Positions 1-7,012 of a stretch of DNA of 21,207 nt are shown piece by piece (within the stretch, counting starts at the first letter, position 1; each line of letters starts with the position of its first letter). Under the pieces are notes generated by a model, which saw only the letters and a program-made list of their open reading frames with translations, ran no database searches and was not told the DNA's origin. The stretch comes from CAVVPY01 sp963750295 (GTDB lineage Bacteria > Actinomycetota > Actinomycetes > Mycobacteriales > Jatrophihabitantaceae): positions 1 to 21,207 of the forward strand of contig CAVVPY010000003.1 in NCBI GenBank assembly GCA_963750295.1, given 5' to 3'. The position numbers were made by a program, and so were the translations under genes.

Positions 1-188
1 GGTGTGGCGAGCATGACGATCTCGGTGCGGGCTCCACGCATCCCGATGACGGTGTCGAGGAATTCGCCTTCGACGACCATGGTGGATCCGTCCGTCTCCA
101 GGTCGAGACGGATGAAGAAGCGGGTGACCTGGTCCAGGTCGGCCACGGTGATGCCGACGTGGTCGAAACGCTGCACGCGCGGCGTCAT
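1..188 (-). CDS. VOC/glyoxalase-family protein, 3' part outside window
   Basis: The minus strand reads from ATG at 188 to the window edge and gives an N-terminus with FDHVGITVADLDQVTRFF, the classic first strand and helix of a vicinal-oxygen-chelate domain. The His in FDHVG is the usual first metal ligand of that family. About 62 residues are visible and the rest lies beyond base 1. The ATG overlaps the TGA of the upstream PPOX gene (ATGA), so translation is probably coupled. It is the last visible gene of the minus-strand redox cassette. Substrate cannot be inferred; VOC members include glyoxalases, dioxygenases and resistance proteins. The fold assignment is firm and the function is not. 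Confidence 0.8.
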   Translation of the reverse strand, partial: MTPRVQRFDHVGITVADLDQVTRFFIRLDLETDGSTMVVEGEFLDTVIGMRGARTEIVMLAT

Positions 189-567
189 CGGATGCCCACG
201 CTGTGATGTTCGGCGACGATGACGGCGACGACGCGCGGTTCGTCGCGGGGGTAGGTCATGTCGACGTACTTGGCGACGATCCGGTCGATGATCGGCCACG
301 CGCTGTCGTCCTCGATCCAGTCGACGACCCGGCCGCGGATGGTGATCGGTTCGAAGGGGTTGTCCGGCGGCGCGATGGACAGCGCCAGGCGGGGGTCGCG
401 CGTAGGTTGCGGGCCTTGCGCTTGTCCGGGCCGGTGAACAGCACGATGTGATCGCCGTGCGTGCCGACATAGACCGGCGTGGCGTGGGGCGATCCGTCCG
501 GCTGGAGGGTGGCGAGGTGGGCGATCGGGGCGCCGTCGAGGACGCGGCGGACGTGGGGGTCGAGCAT
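185..567 (-). pseudogene. PPOX-class (pyridoxamine-oxidase-fold) F420/FMN enzyme, one frameshift
   Basis: From ATG at 567 the frame reads LDPHVRRVLDGAPIAHLATL, then GSPHATPVYVG and FTGPDKRKARNLR, which is the split-barrel fold of PPOX-class F420- or FMN-dependent enzymes. After NLR the frame fails. The matching continuation RDPRLALSIAPPDNPFEPI up to EHHSVGIR and a stop at 185 is in another frame. One base is missing near 396-403, in a CGCGCG context. Restoring it gives about 127 residues, normal for the family. A good AGGAG ribosome-binding site lies about 6 bases before ATG 567, which favours this start over any upstream one. The stop overlaps the next gene's ATG. Family members reduce small unsaturated substrates or bind cofactors. 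It is either a recent pseudogene or a sequencing error. Confidence 0.75.
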
Positions 568-599
568 GATGGCTCCTGTGATCGAAGGTGGGGACGAGG

Positions 600-1516
600 T
601 CATCGGTCGTGGTGGGTGCGCCAGGCGATGTAGTCGGCGACGGCAGCGGCAGGGTCGAACGCCGGCGTGAAGCCGGTGGCTGCGGTGAGACGGGAGATGT
701 CGAGGTAGGGGTCGGCGCCCGGGCCGTCGCGTCGTCCGTCGAGCAAAGGGACAACGGCGTCGGGGACCGCGGCGCGAATGGCGTCGGCGAGTGCGCGGTT
801 GGTCATGAGTTGCCCGCCGGACACGTTGTAGGTGTCGTGCTCGAGTTCGCCTGCGGTGATGAGTGCGGCGATCGCGTGTCCGGCGTCGACCGCGTAGCAG
901 AAGTCGCCGCCGTCCTCGGCATACAGCGGCGCCGGCCGCTCTCCGCGCAGCACGGCGCTGATCAGCGGCGGGACGACGTTGAACGGTGTTTCGGGGTCCA
1001 TCAACGGGCCCCAGGTGCTGCCGATGCGCAGGACGACGGGCTGCACACCGGTGCTTGCAGGGCGTTCGTGGTGAGGGGTTCGATGGCTTTCTTGAAGGCG
1101 ATGATCGGGTGCGGCGCTGCGGCGGCTGGCAGGGCGAGGTCCTCGTGCCACGGGATCTGGCCGCAGCCCAGGTACGAACCGAGGCTGCCGGCGACGGCGA
1201 ACCGACGGATCCGCCACGCTCGGGCAGCGTCGAGCAGCGAGCAGCCCGGCGGTGTCGGTGCGGAAGAACGCGACGGGGTCGCGTCAGGCACGCTGCCGGC
1301 GAGGTGGACGATGTCGCTGATCTCGTATCGCTCGCCGAGAGCGAGGACGGCGGCGGGGTTGGTGACGTCGACGCGCTCCACTACGACTTGTCCGTCAAGG
1401 AAGGACGGCGTAGCGGTGCGGTTGTGCGCGGTGACGATGACGTCGCGGCCGAGGTCGGCGAGGGCGCGGGCGGTCTGGGCGCCGATCATGCCGAGCCCGC
1501 CGGTCACCAGGATCAC
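600..1516 (-). pseudogene. NAD(P)-dependent epimerase/dehydratase (extended SDR), three indels
   Basis: The protein starts with ILVTGGLGMIGAQTARALADLG, an extended-SDR Rossmann motif (GxxGxxG type), from a GTG at 1516 that overlaps the TGA of the upstream reductase gene. Three indels break it. Near 1280 one base is missing, and the frame then reads DPVAFFRTDTAGLL. Near 1237 the original frame returns as LLDAARAW, consistent with two missing bases. Near 1055 another base is missing, after which STGVQPVVLRIGSTWGP continues in a new frame to TGA at 600. Repaired length is about 306 residues, typical for NAD-dependent epimerases. Later parts show GDFCYAVDAGHAIAALITAG and YNVSGGQLMTNRALADAI, as expected of the substrate domain. 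The exact sugar or other substrate is unknown. Confidence 0.75.
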
Positions 1517-2106
1517 CGGATCACCTCGTAGTGCAGATGCGTCACGCCGGGCGCCGCGACCGCTTCGAGCAGGCGCAGCTGCACCGGCGTCGGCAGGGTC
1601 TGGAAGAACGGTCGTCCGGCGCCGAGCAGGACGGGTCGCTGATGCAGGATGATCTCGTCGACAAGCCCCGCGGCCAGCGCGGCGGTGGTGACTCCGCCGC
1701 CCATCAGGGCGACGTCCTTGTCGCCGGCGAGTGTGCGGGCGGTGGCGACTGCGTCCTGGATGCCGGTGGTCACGAGGGTCTGCCGTGGATGTTCGGCGGG
1801 AAGCGGCCGGTGGCTGAGGACGACCAGAAGAGCGTCGGGGTGCGGTGTGCCGCCGGCGCCCCAGCCGGAGTCGTCGTAGGTGTTGCGTCCGGCCAGGCTG
1901 ACCCCGACGCGGGCGGCCACTGTGTCGAACACCCGCGCGCTCGGTGCGCTGAGCCGGAACCCGTCGAACTCGGCACTCGGCGTGTCTCCGTCGAAGTACC
2001 AGTCGAACAACGCGCCGGCGTCGCCGAGCCCGCGACCGGGCCCAGGATCTCGTCCAGTGATGTAGCCGTCGACCGAGACCGACAGCGCGACCAGGACCTT
2101 GCTCAT
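1513..2106 (-). CDS. Dihydrofolate-reductase-like protein (RibD C-terminal domain family)
   Basis: This 197-residue protein begins MSKVLVALSVSVDGYITGRD, the standard opening of the actinobacterial RibD-C/DHFR-like family. It has SLAGRNTYDD in the middle, then the glycine-rich nucleotide-binding stretch DVALMGGGVTTAALAAGLVDE and LHQRPVLLGAGRPFF. Related proteins are NADPH-dependent reductases acting on pterin- or pyrimidine-like substrates, but most are uncharacterised. The ATG at 2106 is preceded by a strong AGAGGAG site. An upstream-extended frame exists but has no family similarity. The gene lies 19 bp after the FAD oxidoreductase and overlaps the epimerase start as GTGA, so it is co-transcribed and probably translationally coupled. 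It is intact. Confidence 0.9.
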   Translation of the reverse strand: MSKVLVALSVSVDGYITGRDPGPGRGLGDAGALFDWYFDGDTPSAEFDGFRLSAPSARVFDTVAARVGVSLAGRNTYDDSGWGAGGTPHPDALLVVLSHRPLPAEHPRQTLVTTGIQDAVATARTLAGDKDVALMGGGVTTAALAAGLVDEIILHQRPVLLGAGRPFFQTLPTPVQLRLLEAVAAPGVTHLHYEVIR

Positions 2107-2125
2107 AATCTCCTCTTTCGTGTCG

Positions 2126-3448
2126 TCAGACGGCGTGTGGGAAGTCGAGGAACCGGTGTGGGTCGTAGGCGCGTTTGATCGCGGCGAGGCGTGCGTGGTT
2201 GCCGCCGTGGTAGGCCTCGGCGGCGTTCGGCAGCGCCGGGTCGGGAAAGTTGGGGTACACGCGCGGCATTTCGTCGCCCAGGGCGACCGCCCAGGACGCG
2301 TCGACCCAGGGGTCGAACGGGTCACTGACGTGCTCGAGCAGGTAGCGTTCGCCCCGGTGGACGAAGGCGGTGGCATCCGGCGCGACATCGTCGTAGGCAC
2401 CGCCCATCGGGGTGAACGTGAGACGCCGTCGGCGCGGTGCCGCCTCGTGCTCGAGGAGCGTGACCAGCGAGGCGACGCGTTCCCGCGGCATCGGGTTCGC
2501 GAAGAACATTGACCGCAACCGTCGGCCGGTGTTGTCGTCGCGCGGGTCGGCGAAGGTTCGTTTGACGAGTGAGAACGGTCCCGGATCACCGGCAACGGGA
2601 CGGGCGTCCGGGTCGAGCGCGACAGCGAAGTCGGTCAGCCACGCCTGGGTCTCTGCAGACGGGTTGACGCAGGCTCCGGAGACGACTGCCCGGACCGGTG
2701 ACGAGCCGACGCGTTCTAGCGTGAGGGGAAGCGACAACTGCGCCGGTGCGGCGGGAGCCCACGCCTGCCAGGTGGCGATCAGCCGCCGAGCATCGATCAC
2801 CTGTCGGAATGCGATGTCGACGCGCGACGCGACGGGTTCGGGGATGGTGTCGAAGCCCAACGACGTGACGATGCCGAACTGGCCGCCACCGGCGCCACGC
2901 AGCGCCCAGAACAGGTCCGGATGGCGGACCGCGTCGCAGTCGACGATTTCGGCGTCTGCCAGCACGACCCGGGCCTTGACGAGCCGATCACAGGTCAGGC
3001 CGCGCAGGCGGCCCAGCAGCCCGATTCCGCCGCCGAGAGTGAGGCCGGCGATGCCGACGGTAGGACCGCAACCAGCCGGCAGCGTTCGGCCGGCGGCGTG
3101 CAGTGCTGGGTACAGTTCGCCGAGGCGGACGCCTGCCCCGATCGTCGCGAACCCGTCGTGCGTCACGTCGACGCCTGCGAGCCCGGCGACGTCGATCAGG
3201 ACGCCGTCGGTCGACGACCGACCGGCGAAGCAGTGCCCGCCGCTGCGGACGGCGACGTCGTCGTCCTGGTCGCGTGCGTGCCGGACGGCCGCGACCACGT
3301 CCTGTTCTGACCGGCACCGCAGGATCATGCGCGGCGATCGGATCGGCGCACCCCCACCGGCCGGACGGATCACCACGGCGTAGTCGGGATGTCCGGCTGT
3401 GACCGCATCGCCGCCGAAATCACGCACGGGGCGCGCAGACCTGGTCAC
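2126..3448 (-). CDS. FAD-linked oxidoreductase, PCMH plus berberine-bridge C-terminus
   Basis: This intact 440-residue protein has a PCMH-type FAD-binding domain (about residues 38-215). It includes VRSGGHCFAGRSS, with His72 at the site that carries 8-alpha-histidyl FAD in berberine-bridge-type enzymes, and PAGCGPTVGIAGLTLGGGIG. Cys127 in that segment is one position off the usual second covalent Cys, so bicovalent flavin is uncertain. The C-terminus has the BBE motif YPNFPD, then YHGGNHARLAAIKRAYDPHRFLDFP. Relatives oxidise sugars, alkaloid-like or polyketide substrates with O2. It starts at GTG 3448, with no good ATG and only a weak upstream site. It sits 9 bp after the AraC regulator and 19 bp before the DHFR-like gene. 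No signal peptide is seen, so it is probably cytoplasmic. Confidence 0.92.
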   Translation of the reverse strand: MTRSARPVRDFGGDAVTAGHPDYAVVIRPAGGGAPIRSPRMILRCRSEQDVVAAVRHARDQDDDVAVRSGGHCFAGRSSTDGVLIDVAGLAGVDVTHDGFATIGAGVRLGELYPALHAAGRTLPAGCGPTVGIAGLTLGGGIGLLGRLRGLTCDRLVKARVVLADAEIVDCDAVRHPDLFWALRGAGGGQFGIVTSLGFDTIPEPVASRVDIAFRQVIDARRLIATWQAWAPAAPAQLSLPLTLERVGSSPVRAVVSGACVNPSAETQAWLTDFAVALDPDARPVAGDPGPFSLVKRTFADPRDDNTGRRLRSMFFANPMPRERVASLVTLLEHEAAPRRRRLTFTPMGGAYDDVAPDATAFVHRGERYLLEHVSDPFDPWVDASWAVALGDEMPRVYPNFPDPALPNAAEAYHGGNHARLAAIKRAYDPHRFLDFPHAV

Positions 3449-3457
3449 ATCGCCAGA

Positions 3458-4372
3458 TTAGGAACGCTCGCCGTTGCGGGTCTTGAACGAATCGCGCACA
3501 TCGGCACCGCGCAGCCCGCCGCGCGCGGTCGGGTACCGGCCGGCGAGAAAGGGTGCGTATGAGGCGGAGTGGTCGTGGCCGCACAGGCACCGGTCGAGGT
3601 CCCCGCCCAGCAACGCAGTGGGAGTCAATCCGGTGAGGCGACGCACCTCTCGGCTGAGGTGGGCCTGGTCGGCGTACCCGACGTCGACAGCGAGCCCGGC
3701 CATGCCGTCCGCGTCACGGCGACCGGTTGCCGTCGCCCCCGCCTGCGCCAGTGCGAGGAAGCCTTGAAACCGCAGGGTTCGCTGCAGCGCCTTCGGACCG
3801 ATTCCCAACGCCTGCAGGCAACGACGACGCAGTTGGCTGGTCGACAGGCCGACCTCGTCCGCCACCGTCGCGATCTCGACCGGCCTCCACGGCATGAGCC
3901 GGCGGACCACCTCATCGACCACCGGATCGCGTTGCACCGCGAACAGGTTTCGCACCAAGAAGCGCTGCAACAGGTGCAGCGCTTCGCCCGGCGTCCGAGC
4001 CAGCCGCATCGCCTCGCCAAGCCGCTCCACCCAGCGGTACCCGAGATCGTCTACCGCGACGCGCTGGTCGACCACGTCCTCCACCCAGGTCGCAGCCAGC
4101 AGCCCAGCGCTCGGGTGAAAGCGCACGCCGACGACGACGGTGCCCGCCGGGATCAGCTCGACCAGCGGGCCAGTGAGCGGGCCGAGCAGGTGCGGCCGGC
4201 CACCGAGGGGCCAATGCAGTTCCACGCCGCCGGTGGGCAGATGCCGCTGCACGTACGGCACGTCACCGGCGGTCTGCACCCACACCGTCCGCACCGAACC
4301 CGCCAGAGCGGGGATTGGAAACGACTCCACGTAGGACGGCCCACGTTGTCTGGACGACGGCGGTGACGTCAC
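3458..4372 (-). CDS. AraC-family transcriptional regulator
   Basis: The 304-residue protein has an N-terminal sensor half of the DUF6597 kind (VWVQTAGDVPYVQRHLPTG, then HLLGPLTGPLVELIPAGTVVVGVRFHP split across the domain). The C-terminal half has two helix-turn-helix units: EVGLSTSQLRRRCLQALGIG, then the conserved second helix GLAVDVGYADQAHLSREVRR followed by LTGLTPTALL. I chose GTG at 4372 because domain similarity begins just downstream and this GTG overlaps the stop of the preceding relic gene as GTGA. The longer open frame upstream reads as arginine-rich antisense-like sequence. The regulator is first in the minus-strand cassette and likely controls it, possibly with an effector handled by the encoded enzymes. 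It is intact. Confidence 0.9.
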   Translation of the reverse strand: MTSPPSSRQRGPSYVESFPIPALAGSVRTVWVQTAGDVPYVQRHLPTGGVELHWPLGGRPHLLGPLTGPLVELIPAGTVVVGVRFHPSAGLLAATWVEDVVDQRVAVDDLGYRWVERLGEAMRLARTPGEALHLLQRFLVRNLFAVQRDPVVDEVVRRLMPWRPVEIATVADEVGLSTSQLRRRCLQALGIGPKALQRTLRFQGFLALAQAGATATGRRDADGMAGLAVDVGYADQAHLSREVRRLTGLTPTALLGGDLDRCLCGHDHSASYAPFLAGRYPTARGGLRGADVRDSFKTRNGERS

Positions 4373-4830
4373 AGGCCGACCTGCGCGGCCCGCGACATTA
4401 CGGTCCGCTCGACGACGTCGGCAGCGGCGCGGCGACCGCCGCCGCTCTGCACCGTTCGGGCCAGCTCGCGCAGCCAGCCGCGGACGTCGGCGTCGTGTTC
4501 CAACCTCCGGATCGCGTCGGCCATTGACACACGGTCGACGCCCGACATCGAGGACACGCCCGGCCCAGCTCCTCCACCAGGACGGCCACGAGTTGCTGCT
4601 CGCTCGTGCCGCCCGGCAAACACGCCATCGGCACACCGAACCACATGGACTCCATGACGCTGCCGCGAAGGTTTCCGTGTCGAGCTCAAGGCGTATACCG
4701 GGAGCGGCCTGCACTGCCGCGGGACACCGTCAGGCGTCACCTCGAAGCTCCACCCGATGAGCGCGAAATAATGGACCGCAGCCGCAATATTCGTCGTCAC
4801 CAGGTTGGTCTGAACTGGCGGGATGTCCAT
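4369..4830 (-). pseudogene. Chimeric relic: VOC N-terminus joined to a glycosyltransferase C-terminus
   Basis: Reading from ATG 4830, the sequence gives MDIPPVQTNLVTTNIAAAVHYF, then FEVTPDG, then, one frame over after a missing base near 4705, APGIRLELDTETFAA. This is the first half of a VOC-domain protein. At about 4667 it switches without a gap to SVMESMWFGVPMACLPGG and QLVAVLVEELG, the nucleotide-sugar-binding C-terminal region of a UGT/macrolide-type glycosyltransferase. A further missing base near 4555 precedes VSMADAIRRLEHDADVRGWL and a TGA at 4369. So two genes were joined by an internal deletion and then acquired indels, or the indels are sequencing errors. Its stop overlaps the AraC start, so it may survive as a leader for that gene. 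It has no likely enzymatic role. Confidence 0.65.
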
Positions 4831-4959
4831 CCCGCAAGTGTGCTGATCTCCGATCGACCTGTCACCAAACGCCCGTAAGCGGAACCGTCTGCGGGCGCAG
4901 TCCTGTGCTGGCGCAGCGAGGTCTTTGCCGCTTCCATTACTAGCAGAATTGGACGCGGC

Positions 4960-5142
4960 AGACAGACAGCTCCCAAAAGGGTCGTGTGCGTAGACGCGGC
5001 GAAAGCCGGGAAGGCGGGTGTCCCGGTGGACGTCTTGACCGGTCTTGGCCAATTTCCGGACCACCTCGTCGAGGTCGGTGACGAGGATGCCCGGATGTCC
5101 TTTGCGAGCGGGACGGAAGTCATCGTCAACTCCCAGATGCAG
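4960..5142 (-). pseudogene. VOC/glyoxalase gene remnant, C-terminal half only
   Basis: Following a stop codon at 5143-5145, the minus strand reads LHLGVDDDFRPARKGHPGI, then LVTDLDEVVRKLAKTG, then RLPGFRRVYAHDPFG. This is the second half of a VOC-family protein, including the Phe/Tyr-rich strand and DPFG turn that normally precede the last strand (usually NRLEF). Here the text turns into unrelated residues after DPFGS. The N-terminal half is not found upstream. The N-terminal half of a VOC protein found downstream (4830-4670) is in the wrong order to complete it, so they are two separate remnants or one rearranged gene. No start codon with a ribosome-binding site is seen. Confidence 0.6.
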
Positions 5143-5199
5143 TTATCGGCAGAACAGCGCGCTTAACGCGGCATAGTCGGACGGAGGCCAGCCTGCTAG

Positions 5200-5535
5200 T
5201 CACTCTGAGCGCGTCGATGCTCCGAAGGCGTTGTGCGCAAAGAAACCGGCGAAGACAAGCAGGATGGCAAGCATCAGGGCGATCAGAACAATGGTCGCGC
5301 CATCGCCCGCGTGCTTGTGGGCGAAGCAACGAAAGTCGGTCGTACCTTCCGGGAAGTAGTGGCCGTTCTCGCACGCCACGACGGTCGCGTGAAACGCCAT
5401 GCGAAGACCGATAGCGATGGCCGCGATGCCTGCCATGACTCCGACACCAACAAGCCACAGGATTAATCGCCGGACCGGGCGCGGCGCAGATCTCACCACA
5501 CGGGCCGCCGACGGGCCAGACGCATCCTCGATCAT
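5200..5535 (-). CDS. Small membrane protein of unknown function, two TM helices
   Basis: The 111-residue protein starts at ATG 5535. It has a basic N-terminus, a first membrane helix (LILWLVGVGVMAGIAAIAIG, about residues 24-43), an external or lumenal loop ACENGHYFPEGTTDFRCFAHKHAGDG with two Cys, and a second helix (IVLIALMLAILLVFAGFFA). The loop style CENGHYFPxGTTDFRC recurs in small actinobacterial membrane proteins without known function. The two Cys could form a disulfide or bind metal. It is not clearly part of the cassette below it, since about 57 bp and gene debris separate them. The start is supported mainly by the sensible N-terminus. Confidence 0.7.
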   Translation of the reverse strand: MIEDASGPSAARVVRSAPRPVRRLILWLVGVGVMAGIAAIAIGLRMAFHATVVACENGHYFPEGTTDFRCFAHKHAGDGATIVLIALMLAILLVFAGFFAHNAFGASTRSE

Positions 5536-5827
5536 GGCGTGCGACCCTAGTGACCCGACAACAGTCCGTCACGCTCGTGCGAGTTGACCACGCAGTACCG
5601 GGCCGAGTTCGGAGGCGCACTCATCGGCAAAGCCGGTTGTTTGATCAGCGCATACAGACTCATCTGCGCGTGGCTCGACGCGTGTGCCAGCGCGCAGAAC
5701 GACGGTTCGCGAGCGACCTCGTTGCGGCAAATCCGGCAGGGCCGCTGCGTGAGCGGTCACTGCAGCGCGTCACCCATCCATGGCTCAGCCGGTTGTAGCG
5801 CCCTCGTGAGAAGGTCAGACTCTGAGC
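5536..5827. other. Divergent intergenic stretch with a possible cysteine-rich minus-strand reading frame
   Basis: These 292 bases separate divergent genes and should hold their promoters, but no convincing -10/-35 pair was seen. On the minus strand, roughly 5738 down to the stop at 5547, one frame has coding-like third-position GC and reads PCRICRNEVAREPSFCALAH, then QMSLYALIKQPALPMSAPP, then ARYCVVNSHERDG. It contains a CxxC and two more Cys. It has no in-frame start; a GTG at 5760 lies one frame away. It may be a broken small zinc-ribbon gene or chance. Confidence 0.25.
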
Positions 5828-6601
5828 GTGGGTATCGATTTGCACCAGCAGTGGTTTTGTGACCTCGCGGAGCTCCGCTACACCGCGACACCGAAGCGGC
5901 TGCGCGCCGTTCTCGATGGTCAGACGGTGCTGGACACACGGGATGCGTTCCTGGTCTACGAGCCGCGCCGGGTCGTTCCTTGGTACGCCGTACCGCCAGG
6001 CGACCTCCACCTGGAACTCACCGAGCAGGACCCGGCCCCAGTTCCCGAGCTGCGGGCGCCGGTGTTGCCGCCGCATCACAACGACTGGCACACAGTGCGG
6101 GGCAGATCGCTGCATCTGAACGGCTACGGCGAAGTGGCCTTCCGTCCCGACGATCCTGATCTTGGCGGTCGGGTCATCCTCCACTGGGAGCCCTTCGAGT
6201 GGCGTGAGGAGGACGAGCCGGTCATCGGCCATCCGCACGATCCTTTCAAGCGGATCGACGTCCTTCGCAGCGACCGGCACCTTCGGGTGGAAGTGAAGGG
6301 GGTCATCGTTGCCGAGTCGTCCCGCGCGATGATGCTGATCGAAACATCGTTACCTGTGCGGTGGTACCTGCCGCCGGCCGACGTCCGGATGGATCTGCTG
6401 ACGCCGTCCGACAAGCAGACGGTGTGCGCCTACAAAGGCATCGCGTCCTACCTCAGCGCGGACGGCGCCGCTGACGTGGCCTGGTTCTACCCTCGCCCGC
6501 TGAACGATGCGCTCCGAGTTGAGGACCTGATCTGCTTCTGGCGGCAAGCGAAGGTCTTCGTCGACGGCGATGCCGTGGACACGTCGATGCCCGGGGACTG
6601 A
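5828..6601 (+). CDS. DUF427 protein with two tandem DUF427 domains
   Basis: The 257-residue protein starts at GTG 5828. The second half (about residues 140-245) is a clear DUF427 domain: VEVKGVIVAESSRAMMLIETSLPVRWYLP, then PADVRMDLLTPSDKQT, then CAYKGIASYLS, then VAWFYPRPL. The first half (about 20-125) repeats the pattern in weaker form: VLDGQTVLDTRDAFLVYEPRRVVPWYAVPPGDLHLEL, then FRPDDPDLGGRVILHW, so it is an internal duplication. DUF427 is a small beta-rich fold of unresolved biochemical role, common in actinobacteria. It appears soluble and intact. A 28-codon frame starts inside its stop (TGATG) but looks incidental. Confidence 0.88.
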   Translation: MGIDLHQQWFCDLAELRYTATPKRLRAVLDGQTVLDTRDAFLVYEPRRVVPWYAVPPGDLHLELTEQDPAPVPELRAPVLPPHHNDWHTVRGRSLHLNGYGEVAFRPDDPDLGGRVILHWEPFEWREEDEPVIGHPHDPFKRIDVLRSDRHLRVEVKGVIVAESSRAMMLIETSLPVRWYLPPADVRMDLLTPSDKQTVCAYKGIASYLSADGAADVAWFYPRPLNDALRVEDLICFWRQAKVFVDGDAVDTSMPGD

Positions 6602-6920
6602 TGGAAGGATCGCTGTCCAGTCCCCAGCACGCGCAGAACCTCATGCGGCCGATCATCGGCAGATCAGTGACGTTCAGCGCGGCCTAGCGATCGATCTGCG
6701 CGTTGCTGGCGCGTCGGCAATGTGCTCGATATCGACGGGTACGGGTACCCCGCCGACCTCCCGCAAAGAGAACCGATTTCAGGAATCTGATTGCGGAACT
6801 CATGTGATACGACGGCTTGTGGCTGGGTCGGCGCTGGCCGTCCGACAGCGGCAGACAGGTAACGGTCGTCTACGGCAGACCGGAATCTGTCAACCTGTAT
6901 GAGGCACGGCCGGTCGGGAT
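6602..6920. other. Gene-free stretch upstream of the IS region
   Basis: About 320 bases between the DUF427 gene and the gene tail that flanks the insertion sequence. Open frames on both strands here are short, have poor third-position GC bias and show no recognisable family. I see no hairpin terminator, tRNA or repeat of note. Confidence 0.5.
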
Positions 6921-6981
6921 TTAGTGAGCATCCTCCTCTGGCGGGTTGATCCACGCCCTGACTTGGGCCAAGATCATCGCG
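6921..6981 (-). pseudogene. 3' tail of an unidentified gene interrupted by the IS element
   Basis: Directly outside the left inverted repeat, the minus strand reads RAMILAQVRAWINPPEEDAH and then TAA at 6921. Codon choice is coding-like. The ending with WINPP resembles the remnant at 8498-8640, suggesting the two are copies of one gene family. The upstream part of the same gene is probably the minus-strand fragment at 8257-8446 on the other side of the IS. The family is not recognised. Confidence 0.45.
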
Positions 6982-7007
6982 CGGGTCTGCTGCACGAACA
7001 GGTGACA
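6982..7007. repeat. Left terminal inverted repeat of the IS3-family element
   Basis: It pairs with the reverse complement of 8231-8256 with two mismatches. It reads CGGGTCTGCTGCACG outward-in, then AGGTGACA at its inner end. It lies 5 bases from the orfB stop at 7013. Confidence 0.85.
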
Positions 7008-7012
7008 GGTGG

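Noticed and set aside
588..1652. 354-codon plus-strand open frame
   Set aside because: It is antisense to the epimerase, rich in Arg/Gly/Ala, with no family pattern; a typical high-GC shadow frame.
1531..2178. 215-codon plus-strand open frame
   Set aside because: Antisense to the intact DHFR-like gene and without domain similarity.
2107..2595. N-terminal extension of the DHFR-like protein up to 2595
   Set aside because: The extension lies inside the FAD oxidoreductase gene in another frame, and the strong AGAGGAG site supports ATG 2106.
4373..4714. N-terminal extension of the AraC protein up to 4714
   Set aside because: It reads as Arg-rich text except for a short VOC-like piece, and GTG 4372 overlaps the upstream stop.
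6601..6687. 28-codon frame starting in the DUF427 stop (TGATG)
   Set aside because: Very short, with no ribosome-binding site of its own and no known match.
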